DNA from: Ustilaginoidea virens
Taxonomy: Eukaryota > Ascomycota > Sordariomycetes > Hypocreales > Clavicipitaceae
Direction of reading: 5' to 3'
DNA: 64,000 nucleotides
Assembly: GCF_000687475.1 (NCBI RefSeq)
Contig: NC_057321.1
Span: 2,418,001-2,482,000, forward strand
Shown here one piece after another: positions 44,336 through 55,300 of this stretch; position 1 is the stretch's first letter; the number at the start of each line of letters is the position of its first letter. Under the pieces are notes generated by a model, which worked only from the letters and a program-made list of their open reading frames with translations, did no database searches and had not been told where the DNA came from. A program made the position numbers and the translations under genes.

Positions 44336-46468
44336 TCACTGCCGGCGCTGCCATTTAATCGCCTTGGAAAACTCATCGTCGCCTGCGGGCCCCCGCGCCG
44401 GTGGCCGGGCCCGGCGTGACCAGGTAGCGCCGGCTTCTGGCGGCGGCTCGGCCGCGGCGGCTGGGCTCGGCGACGCGGGAGGAGCGTCGCCCGCCTCCTC
44501 CGCCTCTCGTGGCAGCAGCGCCGAGATTCGCCGCGCGGGCTTCTCCGGCACGCCGAATATCTCTTGGTGGCTGATGTATTTCCTGTCTGGGTCGGGTATC
44601 CGGCCTCGGATTCTGTACATGGCGCGGTTGTAGGCCCGCAGGTGCTCGTCGCGCCGTCTTTGGTATTCTTCCACGCTCCTCGTCCGCTCCTCGTCCGCGC
44701 CCGCCGCCGGCTGCTTCTTCTTGTTGTTGCTGTTGCTGCTGTTGTTGTTGTTGTCGTTGTTGCTGTTGTCGTTGTCGTTGTTGTCGTTGTTGTTGTTGTC
44801 ATTGGTATTATTGTTGTTGCCGTTGTTGGTGTAGGCGATGGCGATGCTCCGGATCGCCTCCTGGTAGCCGGCTGCCTGGGTCTTGTGATGGGCGGCCCGT
44901 CGCTGGAGCTCTCGGATCTTGTCGGGGACCAGAGGCGACGCTGTCGGGCTTTGCCCGTCCCCGACCCCCCGGAAGACCGGGCTGTTCATGGGCGCGAGGT
45001 ACCAGTGTCGTCGGGCCCGCTTGAATTCCCTAGCCTCTTCAGATGTCAGCGGCCTGTCTCTTGACAGCTGAACGTAGCGCCAGAGCTGCGACCGACCTGG
45101 ACGCCTCGTCTTGATCTTTCGGCTCGGCTCCACCCCTTGCGTCCTGTACAGGTCGCGTATCATGTAGAGGCTGCCCGTCGCCACCACCGGACGCTCGCCC
45201 GCCTGGCGGCATGCCCACTGCACCCCCCGGGCCACGTCGGCCGCCTCGCCGCCGTACAGCCGGGATTCGTCCCTGATGACCTGGGCCGCGATCTCGCGAC
45301 CGAGCTCCGCCGGCACGGGCGGCGGGTCGTTGGGTCCCTGGGTGTATTCCACGAACGCGAGGCTGTCCTGGGGCCGGACCAGCGCCTCCACCATCCTGGC
45401 AAAGGGCTTCGACTTGCTCGCCGAGAGCCCCATGACCCAGGACACGGGCTCGCCCTGCTCGCGGAGGGTGCCGTCGACATAGGCCGCCAAGGCCTCGACG
45501 CCGAGCACGTTGTGAGCCCCGTCCACCAGGATGGGCGCCTCCCGCGCCCCCTCGGTCAGCCCCGTCACGCGGACCCGCTCCATGCGCCCCGGCAGCTGCG
45601 GCTTCAGCGCGAGCAGCTTGTTGACGTCGATGTGCAGGTGGGGGAACAGCTTGGCAAAGGCGAGCCGCGCGCAGAGCAGGTTCTGCTGCTCGTAGTCCTG
45701 CAGCGGGAACCTCTGGCGATCGACGTCCCGCACCAGCGGCAGCGCCCGCGACGCCAGGTGGATGTCCGTCCCGATCGAGTGCGCGTGCTCGCGAAGCACG
45801 TCCAGCACGGCCGGGGGGTTCGTGCCGTCGACGACGCACGGCACGCCGGTGCGCATGATGCCCGCCTTGACCCTGGCGATCTCGCCCATGGTGTCGCCCA
45901 GGTACTCCTGGTGGTCGAGGCCGATCTTGGAGATGACGGTGACGGCCTTGTCCCGCATGGCGTTGGTGGCGTCGGTCGCGCCGCCCATGCCCACCTCGAC
46001 GATGCCGTACTTGACGTTCATCTTGTTGAGCACCCGGAACGCGGCGGCCGTCTCCAGCTCGAACGGCGTCAGGTGGCCCAGGCCCTCGCCCGACGCAAAC
46101 GTCCACCCGGTGGCTACGCGCTCGTAAGCCTGCCGCACGTGCTCCATCTCCATCTCGTACATGCGCTTGTTCACGTACGAGCCGTTGATGGTGATGGCGT
46201 TGTGACGCTCCGGCAGCGCCGGCGACACGTACGTGCCGTGGCTGATGCCCGACAGCTTGAACATGCCGGCGAGCAGGGCGCATATCGACCCTTTGCCGTT
46301 TGTGCCGCCGACGTGGACGCCCGTCCATTTCTGCTCGTCGGGAACGACCCGGCTGATGCGCTCCAGCCCGAGCTTGATGTTGCGCCGTTCCATGGCCGCT
46401 TGCTTGCGGGCGGGCAGAAACACCCGGATGCGAGCCAGAGCTCGTTGTATGTCCTTGGTCGTGGGCAT
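44336..46468 (-). CDS. Folylpolyglutamate/dihydrofolate synthase (Mur ligase) with long C-terminal extension
   Basis: A single uninterrupted frame of 710 residues starts MPTTKDIQRALARIRVF. The first 450 residues are a folate-type Mur ligase. They show the ATP loop GGTNGKGS (54-61), a TYVSP-like folate loop (79-83), the YGIVEVGMGGATDATNA stretch, KIGLDHQEYLG and ILVDGAHN. The enzyme adds glutamate to dihydropteroate or folate using ATP. The family is usually 430-550 residues; here about 240 more follow. That tail has an Asn/Asp tract (about 553-583, encoded by GTT/GTC repeats on the plus strand), a charged helical part and a Pro/Ala-rich end. Dihydrofolate synthase (FOL3-like) seems more likely than FPGS from the N-terminus, but I cannot decide. 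The leader upstream may hold an intron with a 25-base T-run on the plus strand. Confidence 0.85.
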   Translation of the reverse strand: MPTTKDIQRALARIRVFLPARKQAAMERRNIKLGLERISRVVPDEQKWTGVHVGGTNGKGSICALLAGMFKLSGISHGTYVSPALPERHNAITINGSYVNKRMYEMEMEHVRQAYERVATGWTFASGEGLGHLTPFELETAAAFRVLNKMNVKYGIVEVGMGGATDATNAMRDKAVTVISKIGLDHQEYLGDTMGEIARVKAGIMRTGVPCVVDGTNPPAVLDVLREHAHSIGTDIHLASRALPLVRDVDRQRFPLQDYEQQNLLCARLAFAKLFPHLHIDVNKLLALKPQLPGRMERVRVTGLTEGAREAPILVDGAHNVLGVEALAAYVDGTLREQGEPVSWVMGLSASKSKPFARMVEALVRPQDSLAFVEYTQGPNDPPPVPAELGREIAAQVIRDESRLYGGEAADVARGVQWACRQAGERPVVATGSLYMIRDLYRTQGVEPSRKIKTRRPGRSQLWRYVQLSRDRPLTSEEAREFKRARRHWYLAPMNSPVFRGVGDGQSPTASPLVPDKIRELQRRAAHHKTQAAGYQEAIRSIAIAYTNNGNNNNTNDNNNNDNNDNDNSNNDNNNNSSNSNNKKKQPAAGADEERTRSVEEYQRRRDEHLRAYNRAMYRIRGRIPDPDRKYISHQEIFGVPEKPARRISALLPREAEEAGDAPPASPSPAAAAEPPPEAGATWSRRARPPARGPAGDDEFSKAIKWQRRQ
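44717..44820. repeat. GTT/GTC trinucleotide array coding for an Asn/Asp tract
   Basis: Interrupted GTTGTT/GTCGTT repeats on the plus strand encode about 30 mostly Asn and Asp residues on the minus strand within the folate-ligase tail. Confidence 0.88.
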
Positions 46469-46507
46469 CTTTTGTCCAAGGGGGACGACGTGTGCACCGC
46501 CTTCTCC

Positions 46508-46539
<32 letters not shown>

Positions 46540-47525
46540 TGCCCTCCCTTTCCTTACCCTTGGGGGTGCAGGCTGCCTAACCGGCCGGCTACAGGGACTT
46601 GGCCGGAAACCCCATGAGGCGTCGATGAGAACTCGTGGACTGACGTGCGCTCGGTGCTGTGCGATGTAAGGTTGGATGTTTTGCTGGCGAGTTGGACAGG
46701 GCCGATGGGCAGGTCCTTTTGGTCGATATCGTCATGAACAAATTCAAAAATCCGTTCGGCTGAGTTGAAGCACCAGCACCAGCACCAGCCACAGAGGTGG
46801 TGGCGTTCTTGCTGTTTGTCAAAGTGTAACGTGATTTTTCAGTACTCCGTATACCTCGCAGGTACGGAGTACATGCTATGCCGGTGGTACCTGGTACCTG
46901 CAAGTCGCGAAAACCGCCACGAAACGCTGTACATCCGCTGGGATCAAAACCTCCGCACACTAGGGTGCAGTTATATTAGTGCACAGGTATCACTTCTGAA
47001 ACTCTTTCGCCCAAGGTTCCACCGTTCTGGCCCAGGGTTTGGTGGCGATCCCAGGCTTTTGCCCACCAGCGGGAACCTAAACGCGGAGGCTGGCCCTTGC
47101 CTTTGGGTTGGTAGCGTCTGGTTGGCGCCAGCGCGACGAGGGAGTTTTCTGGTTTCTCCCAGCCCGCTGTTCCGTCGCCGTTGAATAACCTCATCTCCCT
47201 TCCACCATCCATCCACGTTGACATCTACTGCCCCCCGCCCCCCCCCCCCCCCCCCCCCCCACCTTCTTCGCCGCGCGAAAGCCCGCGTTAAGCCCCACAC
47301 ATTGCTTCTCGTTGATTTGATTCTCCGTCGCGGAACCGTCGCACTCGCGTCACTTGCTTTTCCATTCTTGTCCGTCTCCTTTCCTGGTACTGAAGTCGTC
47401 TGTCCGCCACGCTCTCCCGTCGCCTGTTGAAGCCGCTCCTGCCTGACCGGCGCATCCCAGCATCATCCACCTGCATTATCGCATCATCGCCCTGCGGTCT
47501 CAGACTTGCGCTCCAAGCAACCACC
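46469..47525. other. Divergent promoter region between the folate ligase and the orphan gene
   Basis: No gene is supported. The region contains paired TACTCCGTA (46843) and TACGGAGTA (46863) motifs, a GGTACCTGGTACC stretch, a T-run (46516-46540) and a 23-base C-run (47238-47260). Confidence 0.5.
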
Positions 47526-49359
47526 ATGGGTCTTCCGTAAGTTCTCGAGCCCTTCTCTGATGCTGTTCCTGTCAGAGCGTTCCGGATAATAGGCACGGTA
47601 TCGCGACCATGATGCGGGTAAATCTGCCATGATCCCCATCGTCACCGTCGCCAAAGTGCCATCACGTCCCTGATTTCATCATTTTCCCTTGATTTTCACA
47701 TTCGATGCCAAGTCCCGCGCCAAAGCAACCCTGCGGCTTGTCCTCACGCACACGAGATGCAAAGTTGCCTTTGCTTTGTCCCAACAACACCGTACTATAA
47801 AGTGCGACACTCTCCCACTTCCCTTCATCAACCACTGTAACTAATCACCGCTGCCGCCATAGACTGTTTGTAGAGCCAGTTGCTTCGGATCTGCCCAATA
47901 AGCGACCCGCGAAAGCCTCGTCCTTGCGCGCGGACCCGGGACGAGTATCTCGGTCAGAGATTCGCGACCGCCGCGTTGGTACCCGACGCGCAGGCTCGCG
48001 TATCTACGGCCCCCTGCAGAGGGATCCTCCTCACAATACCCGGGAGCGGGACCAGAACTCCGGCGTCGCGGCGGCGAATGCGACCTCGGTAGACCGTCGA
48101 TCGGGAAGGTATCGCCAGGCACTTCGAGAGATGGCGGAATACGATGAGGATCGCAGAGAACGTCTGGAAGAACACGTCAACATGCTGTACAGCAACAGTT
48201 GGCAAGTCTCCGCGCAGGCTGCGGGCTCTGAAGACGAAAACATGTCTGAAGGAGTGAGCCATAGTCGGTGGTCTTTTGGGCCTCGCTCCTGGCGCACGCG
48301 ACTGGTAAGTATGGCCTTTCTTTTTTTTTCTTCCTCTTTTCGCGCAATGGCTGCCCATCTTTGCTCAATGCGGCGGAAGGAGTTTGCAGAGCAAATCCAA
48401 GTCTGACCCGTTGGCAGCAACGATCCACACGCGTGTCGGATCGACTTGACGCACCGTCCACAATTCCGCCGGAAGTGTCGGCCCGAACCGCGCCGCATCC
48501 TCGCGCTGCTGATGCGCCAGCCAGCCAATCTCGCGCTGCTGGCAGCCTCTCTGCAGCCCGGCAAACAATGCCGGACATACGGGGCGCCGTGGGACTTGAC
48601 GGGCTGGGCGACAGGGAACGAAGCCTGAGCCCGGAAGGCTGGGACACGCTGTTGTCGACGTTGACGCCAGACCCTCAGCCGCCAAGCGCCGGATCATCCT
48701 TCGCCGCCGTGGCAGCGTCACAGACGGCCGGACCATCATCAGCAACGCCGACGACTGTTTCAGAGGCTGTGGAAGACGGCTTCGTTGACGCGCCGTGCGA
48801 ATCTGGCTGCGAGGGCTCGGATAACGAGATGGAAGACGCTGATTACGGAATCCCCGAGTTCCTGCGAATTGTACGACGGCGGGCCGGGCGACTGGGCGAG
48901 GCGGACAGTCGTCGCGTGCCAGAGAACAACTTGAACCGCGTGGCGGACGAGCACGCACGAAGACCAAGAGCCTCCAACGAAAGCCGTTCAACGAGGCAAA
49001 TCAACACGCCGCACGGACAGCTGACAATCTACGAGTCAACCAGGAGACTTGGGCCATCGGGCGACCTGGCTCATGCCCAAAGCACTTCCCAGCCCGGCGA
49101 GCACAGCAGAAGCTGGAACGGGCCTTTTGCAGCCCACGCCGCCTCTGGCGAGAGACAACACAGCCTCGACGGCGCGCTGCAGAGTCCAGATGAGTCATCT
49201 TCCGCCACGCAGGCCAACCCCATGGCAGCAGAAGACGATTGGTCAGGCATGCAGCGCATCGTACGAAGCCTCGCGAGGAGGGAGGACATTCCAGATGGAT
49301 GGTGGGCTGAGGCTGGCCTCAGTCGCATCTTGCAGCAAAGGGAGACTGTTCCACGATGA
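47526..49359 (+). CDS. Uncharacterised disordered protein, three-exon model
   Basis: Exons 47526-47536, 47863-48304 and 48418-49359 give 464 residues. The first exon is only 11 nt (MGL plus two bases of Pro) with a GTAAGT donor; the second starts LFVEPVASDLPNKRPAKASS. I do not recognise the family. The protein is polar, Ser/Arg-rich and mostly predicted disordered. One helical charged stretch lies at about 105-135 (RYRQALREMAEYDEDRRERLEEHVNML), and a short amphipathic C-terminal segment holds WSGMQRIVRSLARREDIPDGWWAEAGLSRIL, the part most likely to be a folded interaction motif. No signal peptide or membrane segment is seen. The acceptor at 48417 was chosen because it alone keeps frame. Without the tiny exon, translation could start at internal Met codons. 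Confidence 0.6.
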
Positions 49360-51051
49360 GATGTGCACTCTAACGACTCGGTCGTCGAACCGAAAGGCAT
49401 CCTGTTGGGGAGTTTAGCGAGCGAAGGGGGGATCAAGTTCAGCCCATGGGGGTGGGTAAAGGATACATTACGGCGACATGGGAATGGGATGCTCTAGATA
49501 ACGGCTGTGTAACGGTACCTAAACAGACGAAGCGTGGAGGCGGCAGAAACCATGTGAAGCAATTCTCAGAAACGGCCGATTCAGGAGACGGCGATTTTGC
49601 ATCTGGGGTTTTACCATTTGAAGCAGGCAAAACGCTCAATGCGTACCCGGTCGACCTCCGGAGAGAAGCCTCGACGAGAGTTTAAGATTTGTCCAAGCAC
49701 CGAGCAGTTTGATCTCGATGGAGTCTCGTCGACGTCGTGGGTACACGCAGTCGGTGGCTGGTTGCCGACCGAGAGACCGACCTCATGTCCCCTTGGGCAA
49801 CTCTACTCTGCGCTGACACAATTCCGCTGCACAGATTCTCGTATAGTGTCCCATGTTGTCTCGACATCCAGATGCGGTTATCAACGTCCCCCCGTGTTGG
49901 CTTGTGGGCGAGCCCTGAGCGCCCTGGAGATGGGGTTACAATGTCTCAAAACAGCACCTTTGATAACGTTGGTCTTTCTCATGCACCCCCCTTCCCCTTA
50001 ACGCCGCCCTCCTTGTTTCCACCGGTGCGAAAAGAAAAAAGGGGGTTTCGTCTAGACGGTTGTGCGAGACGGCGTACAAGCTGCAGACGAGCGATCGTAG
50101 GGCCGCGCGGTTAAGCCCCCGTTGCCGATGGGCGGAAACCAGGGATGCGGCATGATTTGCGGGACACGGACGACTTGGTCGAGGGATGGACTCACGCCTG
50201 GGGGCGGTTTTCCCTGGACGTGCATCTGGAGCCTTGTTGTTCTCCTGGACTGCTTGGGGTTTGTCGACTGCGGTGGTTTGTCGTTCCTTTGGCGCTGGGC
50301 TTCTGTGCAGGCTGGTGGGAGTTGTCGCTCGAACACGGTTGACGTGCATGCAGCAGCTGGTACATACCAGCAGTACATAACGTGGTGCAGAAGGCTTCAT
50401 GTTGGCGCCTTGGGGGAGGCGGGCGGTGGAGGGCGGCGCGCCGTGCAGCTGAGCCGGGCGCTGGAACCATCAATCTCTGGTGAGTGACTGGCGGCTGGGC
50501 GGCAGGCCCAGGAGGCATTCATGTCAACTGCTGGCGGGTGGGGTTGTCTCTGTCCGCATATTTTGGCACGCACAGGTGCCTGCCTAGACAATTTCTTCTT
50601 TTTTTTTCTCTTCTCTCCCCAGCCCCCTTTATGGCCACTACTCTACATCTTTGCATGATGTTATGGAAACTCCAAAAAGTCATGCAACGGAAATCAATGT
50701 GGAGAGGCACATAATAGCTCCTACTTCCATTGCAGGCTTGGACGTCGCGGCCGCCAAGCAGCACCCAAGCACCCCCAAGCGTCTGGTTGGGCGGCGGGGG
50801 CGGCGTTCAGCAAGGACCGCGCCCGCGCACGCCGGGAACGTGGGGCTCTTCAGGGACGGCCTGGCCCCAGCCCTTGGCGACACAAGCCAGGCACAGGCAC
50901 CCGCTACGTCGCACCCCCCCTGGCTGGGCCTTTGGCAGGCGGAGTCGGTTACCCAAGGGCCCGCGATGGCAGATGGCAGGGCCGCCGAGGCGCACGCAAC
51001 ATGCATGCACCCGGCCAAGTTGACTTGCGGACAACATCCACCAGCAACGTC

Positions 51052-51102
51052 CAGCCAGCAGCCAGCAGCCAGCAGCCAGCAGCCAGCAGCCAGCAGCAGT
51101 CT
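51052..51102. repeat. 7-bp tandem array (CCAGCAG)
   Basis: About six to seven consecutive CCAGCAG units lie in non-coding DNA. Confidence 0.88.
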
Positions 51103-51211
51103 GGTCGACCCCAGGCCACGCACTACATGACAAATTTGATCCCTGCTGTGCAGTGAATTCGGCGTTTGGCAGGCGTCAAACCGGCCTGGACTTGTACGGA
51201 GTACCAGTCTT

Positions 51212-51256
51212 GATGCAGCCGATGCAGCTGATGCAGCTGATGCAGCCGATGCAGCC
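51212..51256. repeat. 9-bp tandem array (GATGCAGCY)
   Basis: Five consecutive units of GATGCAGCC or GATGCAGCT lie about 1.1 kb before the kinase start. Confidence 0.88.
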
Positions 51257-52330
51257 AACTTCAATAACCTCGAAGCTCCATCCATGACCGACCCGACGCC
51301 GTCGCCCACCGAATCCTCCTCCACACCAACTCGGCCACCAACGCGGCACACATTTCCCAGTTCGCCTCTTGCTGAGCTCCTCTCCAGCCTGGCCGGCTTT
51401 GCCTTGGTTTTCTTTCTTTTCTTTCTTGAAATTCCTTTCTCTTCACCCCCCTCTGCCCCCCCCCCCCCCACCTTGGCCGCCCTCGCGTCTCCGCTGGCGC
51501 TGGTGGTGTTTTTCCAATCCTCCCATCTCCATCCATCGGCAACAAATACTTCTCTCTGCCGCCAGGTCGGTAGGGTAGGGGTAGGGTTTCGAGTCTCGGC
51601 GGCAGCAGCTGCTGCTGCTTGCTTGAGTTGCACCAGCTTCACTTCACATTCTCGACCCTGAAATTCGGAACCGTATCCAACACCGACTCTCGCCATCCCG
51701 CCCTTTTACGCAACTTTCTTTCTTGGCCCGTCTTTGATTTTTCCCTCCTTGCTTCTGCGCCATTTCTTCGCCAGGCAGAGGTCCTCGCCGTCCCTTGGTC
51801 GCCTCTACCCTTTTTCAACCCGCCAAGGCCAGACGTACATACCGGACGACCTTTTTGCTCCTGCATTCCTCAGGGCCATCCCGCAGCTTTGTGGCCCCCC
51901 TCTTTCATCACCGTCCTTCGAGACCCTCTTCGAGACCGTCCTTCGAGACCGAGCCGAGATCTGCCAAGAAGCACCCACTGCATTCCATCCGCACCCCCGC
52001 CAGTTCACGAATATGCGCTTGCCTCCAGCCACGTAACTCGATACCAGAAAGAAAGATACACGTCGTTCCAGCTTGGGGAAAAAAAGAAAAATCCTCCCAC
52101 CCCCCCCCCCCCCCCAATGCTTGCTCTTCTCTCCACACGCTAGGGATGCGACGACGGTTCTGCTTTAGCGACCTTGCTGCCTGCTTCGACATCGACATCG
52201 ACATCGACATCCCCCGGGCGTCCCAGCGGCGGACACCACGTCGTCGAGCTTGCCAAACACAAACCGGTTCACGCCGGCGGCGCAAGGTGGGCGGGGTGAG
52301 ATAGATAACGCACCACCACTCAAAAGAGTT

Positions 52331-55300
52331 ATGCCGCCTGAGCGGCAGTACCACGTTAGCAATGGCCGGCCGGGCGGCCCCCCTGCGGCCTCACGCGAGC
52401 GAGCCGCCATGCCGGGCACGCCGTCTCGCAAGGAGAAGCAGCGGGATTCTTCCGCCGTGCAAGATCCCGGGCTAAAAGACTACGTGCGTCACCATTTCCT
52501 TCCCGCTGAACATCTGTCACCGGAGGCCGGGCGGACGCGGTGCAAAGGGCGCAAACCGGTGGCACAGCCGTGTAGAACAGAGACTGACGGCTGACAAATC
52601 ACGTAGCGCCTAGGTGCTTGCATCGGAAAGGGGGCCTTTGGCTCTGTTTACAAGGCCTTTAATTGGAGCACTGGCGAGGCGGTTGCTGTGAAACAAATCA
52701 AGCTTGTCGACTTGCCCAAGAGCGAGTTGCGAATGATTGAGGTGCGTCGGGCGCGATGCCGTTCTGAAGCAACTGCAGGACAACACGATGATGCTGACAT
52801 GGGACGCAAATCTTTAGAGTGAAATCGACTTGCTCAAGAACTTGTTGGTAAGTCGTATGGCCCAGAAAGGATGGTCTCTCGTGTGTGTGACAGCTAACAG
52901 GCGCGTAATAAATAGCACGACAACATTGTGAAATACATTGGCTTTGTCAAATCGGTCGACTGCCTCAACATCATATTAGAGTATGTGTCACATTTTTCCT
53001 GCGCCATTCTTTCCCCCTTTTCTCTAATCCCCCCCCCCCTCCGAAGCCTTGGATTGACAATTGGCCAGATACTGCGAAAACGGCTCGCTGCATTCCATAC
53101 TAAAGACGTATGGCAAGTTTCCCGAGAACCTTGTCGGCGTCTACATGACCCAAGTCCTCCAGGGTCTTCAATACCTGCATGATCAGGGTGTCATTCATCG
53201 AGACATCAAAGGCGCCAACATCCTCACGACAAAAGATGGCACGGTGAAGCTGGCGGATTTTGGTGTTTCCACAAGCACCCTTGCCGGCGGGCAAGATAAA
53301 GAAGCCCAGGTCGTCGGCACTCCGTACTGGATGGCGCCAGAGATCATTCAGCTTTCGGGTGCTAGCTCCGCCTCCGATATTTGGAGCGTCGGCTGCACCG
53401 TCATTGAACTCTTGCAAGGCAAGCCGCCGTATCACAACCTAGCAGCTATGCCCGCCCTTTTTGCCATTGTCAATGACGACCACCCTCCGTTGCCCGAAGG
53501 CATTTCACCCGTACGTACCCTCCCCCAGCATCGCCCTCCAAATCCCGCGTGCCGCCCCCCCCCCCCCCCCCCCCTAATAGTGGCTAACTCGAGAGGTAAA
53601 AGGCCGCGAGAGACTTCCTCATGCAATGTTTCCAAAAGGACCCCAACTTGCGCGTGTCTGCTCGCAAACTGCTGAGGCATGCTTGGATTGTTGGTTGCCG
53701 TCGGGCTGATGCACCCGTGTCCAAGGCTCCCGACAACTTTAACCAAGCTGTCGAGGAGGTGAAGCAGTGGAACAAGGCGTTGAACTCTTCTGAGCCTGCT
53801 CTCCGATCCTCCACTGGATCCGACGTCGCGGCCACTTCGTCACGATTCATCGGCGGCACGCCTGCCAGGGCCTCCTTTGGACTGGCCAAGGCAAGGCTCG
53901 GTGTTGAAGCATTCAAGACAGTCGAGCTTCCCGGTAAGAAGGGAAAACCCGTCCTTTGACCGTTGATCCCGAGGGTGGCTCCACAATCTCTCGCCCCCCT
54001 TCTTCTCTCGTGTCTTGTTTCATGTTCAGGGCGACCCCCAAAAGGGGCATTTTGATTGCTGACTTTGCGCTTGATAGATAGCGATAACTGGGACGACGAC
54101 TTCGTAACCGCAATCTCACCAAGCGCGCTGCACCTCCCCCATTTAAAACCGCAGGATAACTTTGGAGGTCTGCTGTCGAGTGATAAGCTTAAAGCCTTTG
54201 CGTCCACAAACGACCTGACCATAGATACCGACAACTACGACGACGACTTTGAGGGAGAGCTGCTGACAATCAAAGGGCTGGCCCATCAACGAGAGGAAGC
54301 TCAAGAACAGACTCTGCGCCCCGCGCCCCGAAGAGCAGCAACAAGTGCCAATGTAAAACATCACCAGGGCACGGGATTGGATTTGGGGACGACTGACGCA
54401 GCAAATGCTGCAAACGCCACGCCACCAGCCGTTTCTGGTCGGCCTGGATCCGATTCCTTGGTGAAAGCCCCTCGTGGCGATTATTTTGAGCTGCCGCCTC
54501 GTCCGGATGCAGCGGTTCGAGAGCAAAGCCTCGAGGACTTTGCAGATCTGTTTGTGGATAACGACAACGCCTTTGGCCGCCAAGCCAACCAGGCAGTACG
54601 AAGGGTGAGAGCTTGAAAGTCCTTTTTTTTTTTTTTTTCTGTGGCACCTTCGCCGAACGTTTTGTTTGGTGCTAATAATCTTTCCGTCGTCGCTTAGGGC
54701 TCCCGCGCCACTGATGCACCACAGCTGTTCCATCCCTCAGACTTGACCAGCCTCCCTCGGTCCATGCAAGCCCCTGACGGTAGCGTAAGAAAGCGGCCGC
54801 CCTCACGGCCGTCGGTACTGCCGGACCGCCCCATGCGTCGCACACGGTCCTCCATAGAGATCCAGAAATTCGCCGAGGACGACGACGAAGACTTTTCGGA
54901 TGTCTTTGGCACCAACGATTCCCTTGTCGAGAAGGAAGAAAGCGAACGTGGCTCCGAAGATGGCGGCCTCATGCTTCTGTCCAAAATGTCGAGCAACTCC
55001 TGGCTCGGCGACGATGAGGAAGAATACGACCCCTTTGCCTCCATGGACCCTGGCTGGGACGAGATGGATTTGGAAGCCAACATTGCGCGAGACAGGCATG
55101 CCCGTCTGGCCGAAAGGGTGGAAGACCTTGTCAGCTCGTTGAAGACGACTGAAGGGGATGACATGCTGTCGGAGCTGTCGGAAGATTTGGTAGGTTTTTT
55201 TTTTCTCCGTCGGCAGGTCATTCTGTTCAAGTCTCGGGCTCTGTTTCAAAGTGTGCTGATGCGCTGTTGTTTCTCCAGCTTGGATTGCTCTGGGAGAACA

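Larger units (their letters stand above)
49360..52330. other. 3-kb region upstream of the SepH kinase
   Basis: No supported gene. The right third is strongly pyrimidine-rich and probably holds a long 5' leader for the kinase. It contains CCAGCAG and GATGCAGCY arrays, C-runs (about 51460 and 52101-52115) and one TACGGAGTAC motif (51195). Frames of 150-340 codons are GC-bias shadows. Confidence 0.5.

Noticed and set aside
45137..46669. 510-codon frame on the plus strand opposite the folate ligase
   Set aside because: It is the antisense shadow of a GC-rich gene with clear Mur-ligase motifs on the minus strand.
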